61,269 nucleotides of DNA from Deltaproteobacteria bacterium (lineage in GTDB: Bacteria; Desulfobacterota; Syntrophia; Syntrophales; UBA2210): assembly GCA_016930775.1 (NCBI GenBank), contig JAFGGB010000149.1:1-61269 (forward strand), written 5' to 3'. The first letter of the stretch is position 1. The number at the start of each line of letters is the position of its first letter. Made by a program: the position numbers and the translations under genes. Below, piece by piece: positions 20,073-29,449 of this stretch. The notes below the pieces were generated by a model. The model did not search any database, was not told the origin of the DNA, and worked only from the letters and a program-made list of their open reading frames with translations.

Positions 20073-21152
20073 CTACCTGATCTTCAGCGTACTTAAGGCT
20101 AGAAGCGCGAGTATTATCGAAACGATCCAGAATCGTACTATTACCTTGGGCTCAGCCCAGCCGTTCAGTTCGAAATGATGGTGGATCGGCGCCATCCTGA
20201 AAATCCTTTTACCGTGGGACATCTTGAACCATCCAACCTGGAATATTACAGAGACCGTCTCTACAACAAAGATGCCTCCCACTATAGCCAGGAGGATCTC
20301 CTGCTTGGTCAGAATGGCGAGGGTTCCCAAGGCGCCTCCGAGGGACAGGGACCCCACGTCTCCCATGAATATCTGGGCTGGATAAGAATTGTACCAGAGG
20401 AAACCCAGTCCCGCCCCCGCCATGGCGCCGCAAAATACGGTCAGTTCACCTGCGCCGGCCACATAGGGAATCTGGAGGTATGCAGCAATTTTCAAGTTGC
20501 CGGCAAAATAGGCGAATAACAGGTAGGTTGCGAAACAGATGGTGGCGGGACCGATGGCGAGACCGTCCAGGCCATCGGTAAGATTTACGGCATTCGCCGC
20601 GCCCACTATGACGAAAACCGCGAAAACAACATATCCCCAACCCAGATCCGGGAGTATCCTCTTGAAAAAGGGGATTGTCACGTTGGAACTGAAATTCGGA
20701 TTCAGATAGAGGAAAAAACCAACGAAAAGAGCCAGAGCGAATTCGGCGGCGAGCCTCTTCCTTCCCGAGAGTCCCTTGCTGCTCAGGCCGCGGAGCTTGA
20801 GATAATCATCGGCAAAACCGATACAGGCAAAACCCACGGTCACGACAAGCATGATCCATGTATAGACATTGTCGAGTCGCGCCCACAGAAGAGTGGACGC
20901 CACAACGGAAAATATGATGAGGATGCCGCCCATAGTGGGCGTTCCTTTCTTCGAAAGGTGGCTTCCGGGTCCGTCTTCCCTGATGTGCTGGCCGATCTGG
21001 AGGTTCCTCAATTTTTCTATGAACCAGGGGCCCAGAATAAAACAGATAACCAATGCAGTAATGGTCGCATAGATGGCGCGTAGCGTAATGTACCGGAATA
21101 CATTGAAGTATGAATAGGTCGCGCTGAGCGGATAGAGGAGGTGATAAATCAC
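20073..21152 (-). CDS. mraY: Phospho-MurNAc-pentapeptide transferase
   Basis: Integral membrane enzyme that moves phospho-MurNAc-pentapeptide to undecaprenyl phosphate, forming lipid I. It has 359 residues with about ten membrane segments. The conserved aspartate motifs are intact: [21 protein letters not shown] and [12 protein letters not shown], plus [10 protein letters not shown] near the end. The start is a GTG at 21152 that overlaps the murF stop as GTGA. Confidence 0.98.
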   Translation of the reverse strand: MIYHLLYPLSATYSYFNVFRYITLRAIYATITALVICFILGPWFIEKLRNLQIGQHIREDGPGSHLSKKGTPTMGGILIIFSVVASTLLWARLDNVYTWIMLVVTVGFACIGFADDYLKLRGLSSKGLSGRKRLAAEFALALFVGFFLYLNPNFSSNVTIPFFKRILPDLGWGYVVFAVFVIVGAANAVNLTDGLDGLAIGPATICFATYLLFAYFAGNLKIAAYLQIPYVAGAGELTVFCGAMAGAGLGFLWYNSYPAQIFMGDVGSLSLGGALGTLAILTKQEILLAIVGGIFVVETVSVIFQVGWFKMSHGKRIFRMAPIHHHFELNGWAEPKVIVRFWIVSIILALLALSTLKIR

Positions 21153-22588
21153 GTTTGCGTCCCCGCGAGTCCCTTATTCTTTTGTTCCAATCCGAACCTC
21201 TCCGCAAGAGCGGCTGCGTAACGTTCCATCTTCATTCCCCTGGATCCCTTTACGAGAATCCAGTCGCCTTCCCCGATCCAGGCTTCCGCATCGTCGGCGA
21301 TATCGGCCCACGAATGGAATATCTGAACGGCATCCTCGCCCATGCCTCCCGTCAGAGCGCCTCGGCGAACTTCTTCGGCATGATCGCCCGTTGCATAGAG
21401 GCGCTCGACACCTCTTTCGGCAACCAGCCGCCCCATTTCTTCGTGCAATTCTTCAGCCCTGTCCCCCAGCTCGAGCATATCGCCCAGGATAACGCAGGCC
21501 CGTCCTTCGCCGCTCAGATCCTGAAGTGAGTCCAGGGCAGCTGTCACGGACAGCGGATTTGCATTGTAGCTGTCGTCCAGAAGGGAGGCGCCATTGGCAA
21601 GCCGGACAATTTTCATCCTGCCTGACGGAATATTCAGGCGAGACAGTCCCGCAGCTATGTCTTTCAAGGAAAGACCGAGCGCCCTGCAGGCTGCGGCAGC
21701 CGCCAGTGCATTCATTACATTGTGACTGCCCGAGACTGGAAGCGCAACCTTCATCTCTTCACCCTCCGCAGAAAGAACGAACTCCAACAGGCCCGCCTTG
21801 TTCCTCCATAGATGCACGGCCTGGAAATCGGCCCGTTCACTTATGCCGAAGGAGATGGAACGCCCGGCTGTCCCAGTAGAAGCTGTACGGATCAACGGCT
21901 CGTCGGCGTTTATCACAGCGACGCCTCCGGCACGAATGTTCCTGAAAATCGCCGTCTTTTCTTCGGCAATGGCATTAACTGTTCCGAAACCTTCGAGATG
22001 GGCGGGGCCTATGGCTGTCACGACGCTCACATCGGGATAAGCGATCTCCGCCAGACGTGATATCTCGCCTCGCCGGCTTGCGCCCAACTCGACAACGGCA
22101 ACCTCGTCGGCTGGTTCCAGTTCAAGGAGCGTCTTTGGCAGGCCGACGAGATTATTAAAATTGCCGTGACTTTTCAATATCCTTTTATGACGCGAAAGAA
22201 CGGCGGCGATCATTTCTTTCGTCGTTGTCTTCCCGACGCTTCCTGTAACGGCAACGACAATGCCGGGCCATTGGCGGCGCCAGGTTGCGGCAATATCTCC
22301 GTAGGCTTTCAGTGTATCCTCAACGGCAACAACGGCGACGTCCCCGGCAATCGATAATGCCTGTTCCGCCTTCTCACGGGCTGTGAGGAACCCTCCCGCT
22401 TCTGCTTTCCAAGCGGCCAAGAGAAAGTCATGACCGTTGAAGGACTCGCCGACGATCGGTACAAACAGATTTCCCGGCTTCAGAGTCCTGGAATCGGTGG
22501 ACACTCCCCTGATGGGACAGTCCGGCTGCCCTTGCAGAAGGACGCCGCCCGTCATTGCTGAGATATCCGCCATCGTCAGTTCAATCAT
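21149..22588 (-). CDS. murF: UDP-MurNAc-tripeptide--D-Ala-D-Ala ligase
   Basis: Completes the pentapeptide precursor. The predicted 479 residues carry the Mur ligase N-terminal domain, P-loop [13 protein letters not shown] and a C-terminal [13 protein letters not shown] segment typical of MurF. The ATG at 22588 overlaps the murE stop as ATGA, so the longer frame to 22678 is not used. No ddl gene is present in this cluster, so D-Ala-D-Ala must come from elsewhere. Confidence 0.98.
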   Translation of the reverse strand: MIELTMADISAMTGGVLLQGQPDCPIRGVSTDSRTLKPGNLFVPIVGESFNGHDFLLAAWKAEAGGFLTAREKAEQALSIAGDVAVVAVEDTLKAYGDIAATWRRQWPGIVVAVTGSVGKTTTKEMIAAVLSRHKRILKSHGNFNNLVGLPKTLLELEPADEVAVVELGASRRGEISRLAEIAYPDVSVVTAIGPAHLEGFGTVNAIAEEKTAIFRNIRAGGVAVINADEPLIRTASTGTAGRSISFGISERADFQAVHLWRNKAGLLEFVLSAEGEEMKVALPVSGSHNVMNALAAAAACRALGLSLKDIAAGLSRLNIPSGRMKIVRLANGASLLDDSYNANPLSVTAALDSLQDLSGEGRACVILGDMLELGDRAEELHEEMGRLVAERGVERLYATGDHAEEVRRGALTGGMGEDAVQIFHSWADIADDAEAWIGEGDWILVKGSRGMKMERYAAALAERFGLEQKNKGLAGTQT

Positions 22589-24099
22589 GACGCCGCCTGT
22601 TCGAGGGCTCCGGCCATGGCCGCTTCCGCCACTGCTCGATCGTCGAAGGGAAAACGCAACGTCCCGACGATCTGGCAATCCTCATGACCTTTCCCTGCAA
22701 TAAGGATGATATCCCGAGGCGTGGCGGCGCGGATGGCCGCCGTTATGGCGCTTCGCCGATCGGGGATAACCGTATAGATCCCTGTCTCGGTCGGTCCGAT
22801 ATCGACAGGAAGCACTTTTTTAACAGCTGTTTTGTCTATTCCTTCCTCTATTTCACTGATTATCGACAGTGGATTTTCCATCCGCGGGTTGTCCGACGTC
22901 ACTATCGTCATGTCGCTCAGTTCAGTGGCTGTTCTTCCCATAAGGGGCCGCTTCAATCGATCGCGATCTCCTCCGCAACCGAAAACGGTTATTATTCGTC
23001 CGTCCCTAAACTCTCCGAGAATGGCCAGGACCTTGCGCAGGGCGTCCTCTGTATGGGCGTAGTCCACGAAAAGTGAAAGACTTCGGTTGTTATCCACTCT
23101 CTCAAGTCTTCCTCTGACGCCCTTAACGGCCGCGATACCCGCCGCCACAGCATGATGAGGCACTTCAAAAACAGAGGCCGCCGCGATTGCCGCCAGAATA
23201 TTCGAAAGATTGTGTCGGCCGAGAAGCCGCGATGCTATGACGAAGGACTGTTCCTTCAGGTGCGCTGTCGCCTCGATGCCATCGAGGGTCAGGCGGTAAT
23301 TGTCGACGGCCGCATCGGCTGCGCCCTCAATCCCGAAAGTAATTACTCTCTTTGAAATCTCTCCGATGAGAGAAATCACCGAGGGGTCGTCGGCATTTAA
23401 TACGATGCTGCTATCTTTGAGGAGTTCAGTAAAGAAGCGCCGTTTCGCCTGGAAATAATCACTCATAGTCCCGTGGTAATCGAGGTGATCTTGCGAAAAG
23501 TTGGTGAAGACTCCGACATCGAATCGGCACTGATCGACACGGCGGAGGGCCAGTGCATGAGAAGAAACCTCCATGACCACGTGGGTGATGCCTGAATCGG
23601 CCATATCGCGGAGGATGCGCTGCAGTTCCAGCGGTTCAGGCGTCGTGTGGGAAGCGGGAAGAACCGTGCCGGCGTAACGATAGTTGATTGTTCCCAGCAC
23701 GCCGACCGAATGCCCTGCCTCCGAGAGAATCGACTCCAGAAGGCGGCAGACAGTTGTCTTGCCGTTGGTTCCCGTGACGCCAATAAGGCTTAGTCTCCCG
23801 GAGGGATCGCCGTAGAAATTCCTGGCGAGCGGCCCAAGAGCAGAACGACTGTCAGCCACCCTTATGTAGGTTACACCTTCCCGGTAGGGCAGATCCCGAT
23901 CATGGACAACGTACCGGGCGCCCCGGGCAAGCGCCTCGGGCACATGAACGTGTCCATCCTGCTTCAAACCCTCTATAGCAATGAACAGAGAGCCGGGGGT
24001 CACCGTCCGGGAGTCATGGCTCAGGAACGTGACATCGCCCCGTCTGTTGCCTTTCATATCCAGTACAGATATATTGTTAAAAAGATCGATTAATTCCAT
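22585..24099 (-). CDS. murE: UDP-MurNAc-L-Ala-D-Glu--meso-diaminopimelate ligase
   Basis: Adds the third stem residue. It has 504 residues with three Mur ligase domains and P-loop VTGTNGKTTVCR. The substrate motif is DNPR (VTSDNPRMENP), which selects meso-diaminopimelate rather than lysine, in agreement with dapL and dapF in the same window. The start at 24099 has GGAG 5 bases upstream and overlaps the end of ftsI by 10 bases; the frame extends to 24189 without support. Confidence 0.98.
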   Translation of the reverse strand: MELIDLFNNISVLDMKGNRRGDVTFLSHDSRTVTPGSLFIAIEGLKQDGHVHVPEALARGARYVVHDRDLPYREGVTYIRVADSRSALGPLARNFYGDPSGRLSLIGVTGTNGKTTVCRLLESILSEAGHSVGVLGTINYRYAGTVLPASHTTPEPLELQRILRDMADSGITHVVMEVSSHALALRRVDQCRFDVGVFTNFSQDHLDYHGTMSDYFQAKRRFFTELLKDSSIVLNADDPSVISLIGEISKRVITFGIEGAADAAVDNYRLTLDGIEATAHLKEQSFVIASRLLGRHNLSNILAAIAAASVFEVPHHAVAAGIAAVKGVRGRLERVDNNRSLSLFVDYAHTEDALRKVLAILGEFRDGRIITVFGCGGDRDRLKRPLMGRTATELSDMTIVTSDNPRMENPLSIISEIEEGIDKTAVKKVLPVDIGPTETGIYTVIPDRRSAITAAIRAATPRDIILIAGKGHEDCQIVGTLRFPFDDRAVAEAAMAGALEQAAS

Positions 24100-26078
24100 C
24101 TGGTCTCCATGAAGGGTCCCGAACTGAATATCACGTGGTACTGCGGATTGCCGTCCTTGTCGTTCATTCGTTTCTGAGCTACGGCCCAACCGCTTCCATT
24201 GACGGAGACTGTCATACCTCTATTGCGTGCAATCTTCAAGACACGCCTGAGCGACATTCCCCGGAAGTCCGGCTGATCTCCCTCTCTTTCTTGTGAGCTC
24301 TGTTCTGCAATATCCGGCGCCGAAGTCATGACAATCCGCCCACCCGTACCTTCTCCCCCAGCCATGCGGCGGGTCGGCATGTCGTCGGCAAAAGACCTCA
24401 CCAGTTGTTCTGAAATATCTTTGAAAGCAGGCGCCGCCGCTTCACCCCCCCATCGATTCAACTGCGGTTCATCGAGGATTACCAGAACAATCATCTGTGG
24501 ATCTTCCACAGGAAAAAAACCAATAAAGGATGCTACCACGCGATCGATCGAATAGGCGCCCGTTGCAGTATCGTATTTTTGCGCCGTTCCGGTCTTGCCT
24601 CCCACCAAAACGTCAGCCAGACGGGCTGCCTTGCCTGTACCGTTCTCGACGACTTCCACAAGCATTCTTCTCACCTGACGAGCCGCCTCGGGAGAAATTA
24701 CTTTTCGCACGACTTGCGGCCCGAATTCTTCCACAACCTTGCCTTTCGAATCGATAACGGCTTTTACGATATAGGGCCTCATAAGAACACCGTCTCTGGC
24801 AATGGCCGACATTGCGGCAATGAGCTGAATCGGCGTAACGGAGAGGCCCTGGCCGAACGATATGGCGGCGAAATCGACGGAAGTCCAGTCCGACGCGGAA
24901 CTGACAATTCCAGAAGCCTCACCGGGCAGCCCAACGCCTGTTTTTTCGCCGAAACCGAAGGCTTTGAGATACCTGTGAAGCGGCTCCTTGCCGAGGCGCT
25001 CGGCTACCTTGACGGAACCGATGTTGCTCGAGTGCTTCAGAATTTCTGAAGCCGTCAACTCCTTATACTTTTTGTACAAAGCCTCGCGAATTGTCTTAGG
25101 CCCTACTCGATAGGAACCGTTTTCGCAGTTGAATCGATCGCCTTCGACAACTACGCCTTCCTCGAGGGCTGCGGCAACGATAAAAGGCTTGAAGATGGAA
25201 CCCGGTTCGAAAGAGTCTATGACGGCTCTGTTTTTACGGATCTGCCGGGAATAGACCTCGAAGTTATTGCAGTTGAAGGAGGGGACATTCGCCATGGCGA
25301 GGATTTCACCGGTTCTTGGGTCCATCACGATAGCCGTTCCGGCGCCTGAACGACTTCGCTCCACCGCCTCTTTCAGCTGCCGTTCCACTATGTACTGCAT
25401 GGGGCCGTCTATGGTAAGCATAACCGAATGTCGCCGCGTCTTACTGTCGGCCTTTTCTACTGCTTCCGTATAGAGCGCCTTGCCTTTGGCATCCCTTCTC
25501 CAAAGAATCTCCGGACCGCTTTCTCTCAGATTGTCGTTGCACGCCAGTTCAAGCCCTTCGAGACCGTCGGAATCCAAACCGCAGACGCCGAGGACATGAC
25601 AGGCGAGTTCCCTGTTGGGATAAAATCTCTTCGATTCTTTGACGAAGTAAACTCCTTTAATATTAAGCGCCTTCACTCCCTCCGACTCCTGGGGCGTAAT
25701 CTTCCTCTTGACCCAACAGAAGGACTTCCGACGCGACAATTCTGCGGCAAGTTGCCGGGCGTCAAGCGAGAGAATCGGCGCCAGACGACGGGCCGCAATC
25801 CGTGGATCAGAAATATGGGTGGGGTTTGCATACAGGGAATCGACCATTATTGTCGCGGCCAGTTCCTGGCCTCCCCGCTCCAGAATCACTCCCCGAGTCG
25901 GCGTCACTTTCAATTTACGCGTATACTGGTTCTCCGCTCTCACCTTCATCGCCCTTCCTGAAAATACCTGAAGCTGAAAGGCCCGGGAGAGCAAAACAAC
26001 GAAAAGCGCCGCAAAGACGGTTAGCGTCAGGATAATCCTGAACCGAAGCCAACGATTTTTGTTTTTACATCCCTTCAT
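24090..26078 (-). CDS. ftsI: Septal peptidoglycan transpeptidase FtsI/PBP3 with C-terminal PASTA domain
   Basis: Class B penicillin-binding protein that crosslinks septal peptidoglycan. It has 662 residues: one N-terminal membrane helix (about 13-35), a PBP dimerisation domain, and a transpeptidase domain with Ser294 in SIFK, the SSN triad at 350-352 and KTG at 495-497. Residues about 597-655 (PDFRGMSLRRVLKIA onward) form a single PASTA domain, which E. coli FtsI lacks but Gram-positive and several deltaproteobacterial FtsI proteins have. The start codon abuts the ftsL end (overlap at 26075-26078). Confidence 0.96.
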   Translation of the reverse strand: MKGCKNKNRWLRFRIILTLTVFAALFVVLLSRAFQLQVFSGRAMKVRAENQYTRKLKVTPTRGVILERGGQELAATIMVDSLYANPTHISDPRIAARRLAPILSLDARQLAAELSRRKSFCWVKRKITPQESEGVKALNIKGVYFVKESKRFYPNRELACHVLGVCGLDSDGLEGLELACNDNLRESGPEILWRRDAKGKALYTEAVEKADSKTRRHSVMLTIDGPMQYIVERQLKEAVERSRSGAGTAIVMDPRTGEILAMANVPSFNCNNFEVYSRQIRKNRAVIDSFEPGSIFKPFIVAAALEEGVVVEGDRFNCENGSYRVGPKTIREALYKKYKELTASEILKHSSNIGSVKVAERLGKEPLHRYLKAFGFGEKTGVGLPGEASGIVSSASDWTSVDFAAISFGQGLSVTPIQLIAAMSAIARDGVLMRPYIVKAVIDSKGKVVEEFGPQVVRKVISPEAARQVRRMLVEVVENGTGKAARLADVLVGGKTGTAQKYDTATGAYSIDRVVASFIGFFPVEDPQMIVLVILDEPQLNRWGGEAAAPAFKDISEQLVRSFADDMPTRRMAGGEGTGGRIVMTSAPDIAEQSSQEREGDQPDFRGMSLRRVLKIARNRGMTVSVNGSGWAVAQKRMNDKDGNPQYHVIFSSGPFMETRWN

Positions 26079-26368
26079 TTCACGAACACGACCTGATCCC
26101 GAGACGGCATGTACATGCCCAGCCTCAGCCTGGCAATGCCTTCAATCCGCTCGGGCGCCTCGAGGGAGGCGATTTCTAAGGAAAAACGTTTTTTCTCCTC
26201 CAGGAGGAACTCCCGCCGGCGCATCTCTTCGGCCATCCTGTATTTCAACTGCGTCGCTTCCGTGTGAAACCATACATTCACAAGCAAGAGCGCCATGACG
26301 ATGAAGATGCCGATGAACACCTTCACGCAGTCGTTCGACTTCACTCTTCGAATTAACAAGGACGACAT
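26075..26368 (-). CDS. ftsL: Cell division protein FtsL
   Basis: Small bitopic protein of about 97 residues: a short basic cytoplasmic end, one transmembrane helix (VFIGIFIVMALLLVNVWF) and a periplasmic coiled coil (EEMRRREFLLEEKKRFSLEI). Sequence conservation in FtsL is low, so the call rests on topology and on position between rsmH and ftsI. AAGGAG stands 5 bases before the ATG at 26368; a GTG at 26374 overlapping the rsmH stop is less likely. Confidence 0.9.
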   Translation of the reverse strand: MSSLLIRRVKSNDCVKVFIGIFIVMALLLVNVWFHTEATQLKYRMAEEMRRREFLLEEKKRFSLEIASLEAPERIEGIARLRLGMYMPSRDQVVFVK

Positions 26369-26370
26369 CG

Positions 26371-27309
26371 TCACTCCTTTTCCGCAGTTCTGAGCTTTGC
26401 ACTCCGGGCCCTTGGGTTCTCTCGTCGTTCCTCATCGCCCGCAGTGACGGGGCGCCGGGTTATAACCTTCGCTCGTCGTTTCCTCCCGCAGGTGCATATA
26501 GGGAAGGAGGGGGGACAGGTGCATCGACCCTCCCAGGAACGAAAAGCCCGCTTAACCGCCCTGTCCTCCAGCGAATGAAAAGAAATAATCGAAATCCGGC
26601 CCCCGGGAGCAAGAAGTTCTATCGCTTCTTCCAGCGCCTTTTCGAGATTATTCATCTCATCGTTGAGCGCTATCCTGAGTGCCTGGAACGTCTTTGTCGC
26701 CGGGTGTATCTTTCCTCTATCACGGCCTTTGCCCACGGCGAGCGCGATAATGGCGGCGATGTCCCCCGTTGTTGCGATGGGAGACTCTTTTCGTCGTCGA
26801 ACAATGGCCCTTACTATTGATTTTGCCCTCGGCTCTTCGCCATATTCGCGGATGATTCTCAGGAGATCTTCGGCGCTCCAGTCATTGACGATGTCTGCAG
26901 CAGTGCGGACGCTTCCGGCATCCATCCGCATGTCCAATGGGGCATCCCTGAGGAAACTGAATCCTCGTTCCGTCGTCTCCAATTGATGGGAGGAAACGCC
27001 GAGATCAAGAAGGATTCCATCAAGTAATGAGAACCCGCAACTCGCTGCTATTTCCCTCATGTCGATGAAATTGCACTTCCTTACGACGATGCGGCGATCG
27101 AGGGGTTCAAGCCTCCGGCGCGCAGCCGCAATAGCGTCATCATCAACGTCAAGGGCTATGAGGAATCCGGAAGGACCCATTCTTCGGGCGATCTCTTCCG
27201 CATGCCCTCCTCCGCCGACCGTTCCATCGAGATACCGCCCCCCCTCGCGAATAGCAAGAGACTCCATTGCCTCCTCAAAAAGAACCGGCCTGTGGTAGCA
27301 TGCATCCAT
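26371..27309 (-). CDS. rsmH: 16S rRNA (cytosine-1402-N4)-methyltransferase RsmH (MraW)
   Basis: SAM-dependent methyltransferase acting on C1402 of 16S rRNA. It has 312 residues with YLDGTVGGGGHAEEI (SAM binding), LLDLGVSSHQL and the C-terminal SFHSLEDRAVKR motif of the family, plus a cysteine-rich segment CTCPPSFPICTCGRK. The start shares one base with the mraZ stop (TGATG), the usual tight coupling of these genes. Confidence 0.98.
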   Translation of the reverse strand: MDACYHRPVLFEEAMESLAIREGGRYLDGTVGGGGHAEEIARRMGPSGFLIALDVDDDAIAAARRRLEPLDRRIVVRKCNFIDMREIAASCGFSLLDGILLDLGVSSHQLETTERGFSFLRDAPLDMRMDAGSVRTAADIVNDWSAEDLLRIIREYGEEPRAKSIVRAIVRRRKESPIATTGDIAAIIALAVGKGRDRGKIHPATKTFQALRIALNDEMNNLEKALEEAIELLAPGGRISIISFHSLEDRAVKRAFRSWEGRCTCPPSFPICTCGRKRRAKVITRRPVTAGDEERRENPRARSAKLRTAEKE

Positions 27310-27758
27310 CAGATTCCCAGTTCGGCCATGAGATCGTCGCTGTTATGCTCGAGATCCCGGGCCGACGTGATCAGGTTTTCTTCAAAGCGATCTTTGTCCC
27401 AGATTTCCACAGTTCGCAGCATGCCGGCCGTTACGATATCCTTCTCCAATCCGGCATATTTCCTCAGGGACGGCGGAATGAGAATCCGACCTTGAGCATC
27501 GAAGGTCAAATCAATCCCTCCCGACATAAAAAGACGCTGGAACCCTCTTACTTTGTCCTGGATGATCGATTTTTGGGAAAGCTTCTCCTCAAGATTTCGC
27601 CATTCCTCGTAAGGGAATACGACGAGGTAGCCCTTCCAGCCCGTAACGATAAGCTGATTGTCGTATTTCTCCTCGAAAATTTCACGAAGCTTGGCGGGAA
27701 ATATAACCCGTCCCTTAGCGTCTATACTGTGGTAATATTGGCCTCGAAAGTAAGACAT
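27309..27758 (-). CDS. mraZ: Transcriptional regulator MraZ
   Basis: Dodecameric DNA-binding protein that represses its own division and cell wall cluster. It has 149 residues made of two SpoVT/AbrB-like repeats, each with a DxKGR-type motif: SIDAKGRVIFPAKLR near residue 12 and TFDAQGRILIPPSLR near residue 84. The start at 27758 has GGAGGG 9 bases upstream; the frame continues 27 bases without need. Its predicted binding repeats lie immediately upstream (27772-27795). Confidence 0.98.
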   Translation of the reverse strand: MSYFRGQYYHSIDAKGRVIFPAKLREIFEEKYDNQLIVTGWKGYLVVFPYEEWRNLEEKLSQKSIIQDKVRGFQRLFMSGGIDLTFDAQGRILIPPSLRKYAGLEKDIVTAGMLRTVEIWDKDRFEENLITSARDLEHNSDDLMAELGI

Positions 27759-27771
27759 GGTGATGATCCCT

Positions 27772-27795
27772 CCACAATCTTCCACTTTTCACCAC
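27772..27795 (-). promoter_or_regulatory. Three phased MraZ-binding boxes (GTGG, 10-bp period)
   Basis: On the minus strand GTGG occurs at 27795-27792, 27785-27782 and 27775-27772, exactly one helical turn apart, between the -10 box and the mraZ start. MraZ of E. coli and of Mycoplasma binds direct repeats with the same 10-bp period. The last box merges with the GGAGGG ribosome site. Confidence 0.75.
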
Positions 27796-27803
27796 CTGGT
27801 GCG

Positions 27804-27832
27804 ACTATAGAGGCACTCATGCTCTTTGTCAA
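27804..27832 (-). promoter_or_regulatory. Sigma70-type promoter of the mraZ/dcw cluster
   Basis: A perfect -35 box TTGACA (27832-27827) and a -10 box TATAGT (27809-27804) are separated by 17 bp. The -10 box ends 45 bp before the mraZ start. It begins just after the mltG stop codon (27845). Confidence 0.9.
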
Positions 27833-27844
27833 GGAAAATATTCG

Positions 27845-28855
27845 TTATTTCTCTTTTTTAATCTGATAGGTTACGATTGCTTTTTGATGGCTCTCAAGGT
27901 CTGCGGAGAAGCAATGCGTTCCGTCGTTCCGTGCGACGAAAAAAAGAAATTTCACATCGGCAGGATAGAGAGCTGCCATGAGGGCATCCAGGCCTGGATT
28001 GCATATGGGTCCCGGAGGAAGGCTGCGTATTACATACGTATTGTAAGGCGTTTTTTGCCGGAGGTGTTCACGCGTGAGATTCCCATTAAAATTCTCGATG
28101 CCGTATATTACCGTGGGATCGCTTTCAAGCCGCATACCCTTCTTCAGGCGGTTGTAAAATACGGCCGCTATAAGAGACTTTTCCCTGACGGGTCCTCCTT
28201 CCTTCTCGACTATCGAAGCGAGGGTTACAATATCCCTGATACTCATGCCAAGCTCGGCCGCTCGCGCTTCGTGAACCGGCGTGAAGCGACGGCGGAATTC
28301 CTGTACCATCATTCTGATGATCTGTTTCTCATCCATCAGCCTGGTAAAGCGGTAGGTTTCGGGGAAAAGATATCCCTCAGCCCTGTCTCCTTCGATTTTG
28401 AGAGATCCTAAAAAACCGGCGTCCGAAGCCGCCGCGAGAAAAGCGGTTTCCGATACGAGGCCCTCATCGGCGAGTCGGCGGGCTACCTGGCGAAGAGTAA
28501 ATCCCTCGGGAAAAGAGAGAAGGTACTCCCTCACCTCGCCCCGGACCATTTTGTCCAAAATTTGCGCTGGGGAAAGCCTGCCGGACAATTCGTACTCTCC
28601 GGCCTTTACATGAACGGTGGCTCTCCGGAGACAGGCAAAGGCAATGAATATTCTTCGATCTCTCACCAGGCCCGCTTCTTCCAGCTGACCAGCTATCCAG
28701 GAAAAAGAGACGCCTTTCGGTATATTCAGAACCATTGTCCGCAACGGATCGCCAGCAGGAGCATTGATATAACTACCGTACAAAATGACCGACGCAGCTC
28801 CTAAAAGAATCATGGCAATGGAAATGCATACAAGGCACTTCAAAGTCTTAGTCAT
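27845..28855 (-). CDS. mltG: Endolytic murein transglycosylase MltG (YceG)
   Basis: Membrane-anchored lytic transglycosylase that cuts nascent glycan strands. It has 336 residues: one N-terminal transmembrane helix (about 8-28), a LysM-like segment (residues about 42-95) and the catalytic YceG domain with ASIVEKEGG, where Glu217 aligns with the catalytic glutamate of E. coli MltG, followed by LESDPTVIYG. The start overlaps the ruvX end by 8 bases. It sits directly upstream of the dcw promoter. Confidence 0.97.
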   Translation of the reverse strand: MTKTLKCLVCISIAMILLGAASVILYGSYINAPAGDPLRTMVLNIPKGVSFSWIAGQLEEAGLVRDRRIFIAFACLRRATVHVKAGEYELSGRLSPAQILDKMVRGEVREYLLSFPEGFTLRQVARRLADEGLVSETAFLAAASDAGFLGSLKIEGDRAEGYLFPETYRFTRLMDEKQIIRMMVQEFRRRFTPVHEARAAELGMSIRDIVTLASIVEKEGGPVREKSLIAAVFYNRLKKGMRLESDPTVIYGIENFNGNLTREHLRQKTPYNTYVIRSLPPGPICNPGLDALMAALYPADVKFLFFVARNDGTHCFSADLESHQKAIVTYQIKKEK

Positions 28856-29285
28856 GTTCTCCTCGGATTTTTTTCATCTCCACATAATCGAGGTAACTTT
28901 GAAGAATTATCGAAGCGGCCATTCTGTCCACCCATTCGCGACGTTTACGCGGACTCAATCCCTGCTCTCTCATGCGTTCTTCCGCTTCCTTCGTTGAGAG
29001 CGTTTCGTCCCAGCGTTTGATGGGCAGGTGCGTCATTGAGGACAAAATCTCTATAAACCGGTCGACTTTGAGACACTGGATTCCCATCGAACCATCAAGT
29101 CGAAGGGGATATCCAATGACAATTTCCTCGACAGACAGTTCACCAGCCATCCGCACTATTTCTTCGGCTACAGCCCGCCTGCTCATGCGATCGATAGTCT
29201 TCAACGCCCGGGCCGTCCATTCCATCTCATCAGAGACGGCAACGCCCACCCGTTTAGCGCCGTAATCAATGCCAAGGATTCTCAT
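28848..29285 (-). CDS. ruvX: Putative pre-16S rRNA nuclease / Holliday junction resolvase-like YqgF
   Basis: RNase H-fold protein of 145 residues, the normal size. GIDYGAKRVGVAVSD carries the first acidic residue, IVIGYPLRLDGS the second region, and DRMAASIILQSYL the C-terminal aspartate motif. YqgF is implicated in 16S rRNA 5' maturation. It heads a two-gene unit with mltG and is divergent from selB. Confidence 0.95.
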   Translation of the reverse strand: MRILGIDYGAKRVGVAVSDEMEWTARALKTIDRMSRRAVAEEIVRMAGELSVEEIVIGYPLRLDGSMGIQCLKVDRFIEILSSMTHLPIKRWDETLSTKEAEERMREQGLSPRKRREWVDRMAASIILQSYLDYVEMKKIRGEHD

Positions 29286-29305
29286 GATCAGCTGCCCACT
29301 ATCAC

Positions 29306-29350
29306 AACAGCTTTGATATTACCACAAAAAAGGAAGGTGGCAAAAGCTGT
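29306..29350 (+). promoter_or_regulatory. Long hairpin in the ruvX-selB divergent region
   Basis: ACAGCTTT (29307-29314) and AAAGCTGT (29343-29350) are perfect inverted repeats, and a second complementary pair CCAC/GTGG lies inside. The combined stem could fold in the selB leader RNA. No other function is apparent. Confidence 0.35.
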
Positions 29351-29449
29351 GAAGTCGATGGTTTATCTATTGAAGGGGTGCAGCAATTCTGCTATTGTCG
29401 GTTGAACGCACAGACTCGACGACGGGTCGGCGACAGAAATGGGAGAATC

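Noticed and set aside
29286-29449. tRNA-Sec gene next to selB
   Set aside because: No 8+5 acceptor/T-arm cloverleaf and no TCA anticodon loop can be folded in this stretch.
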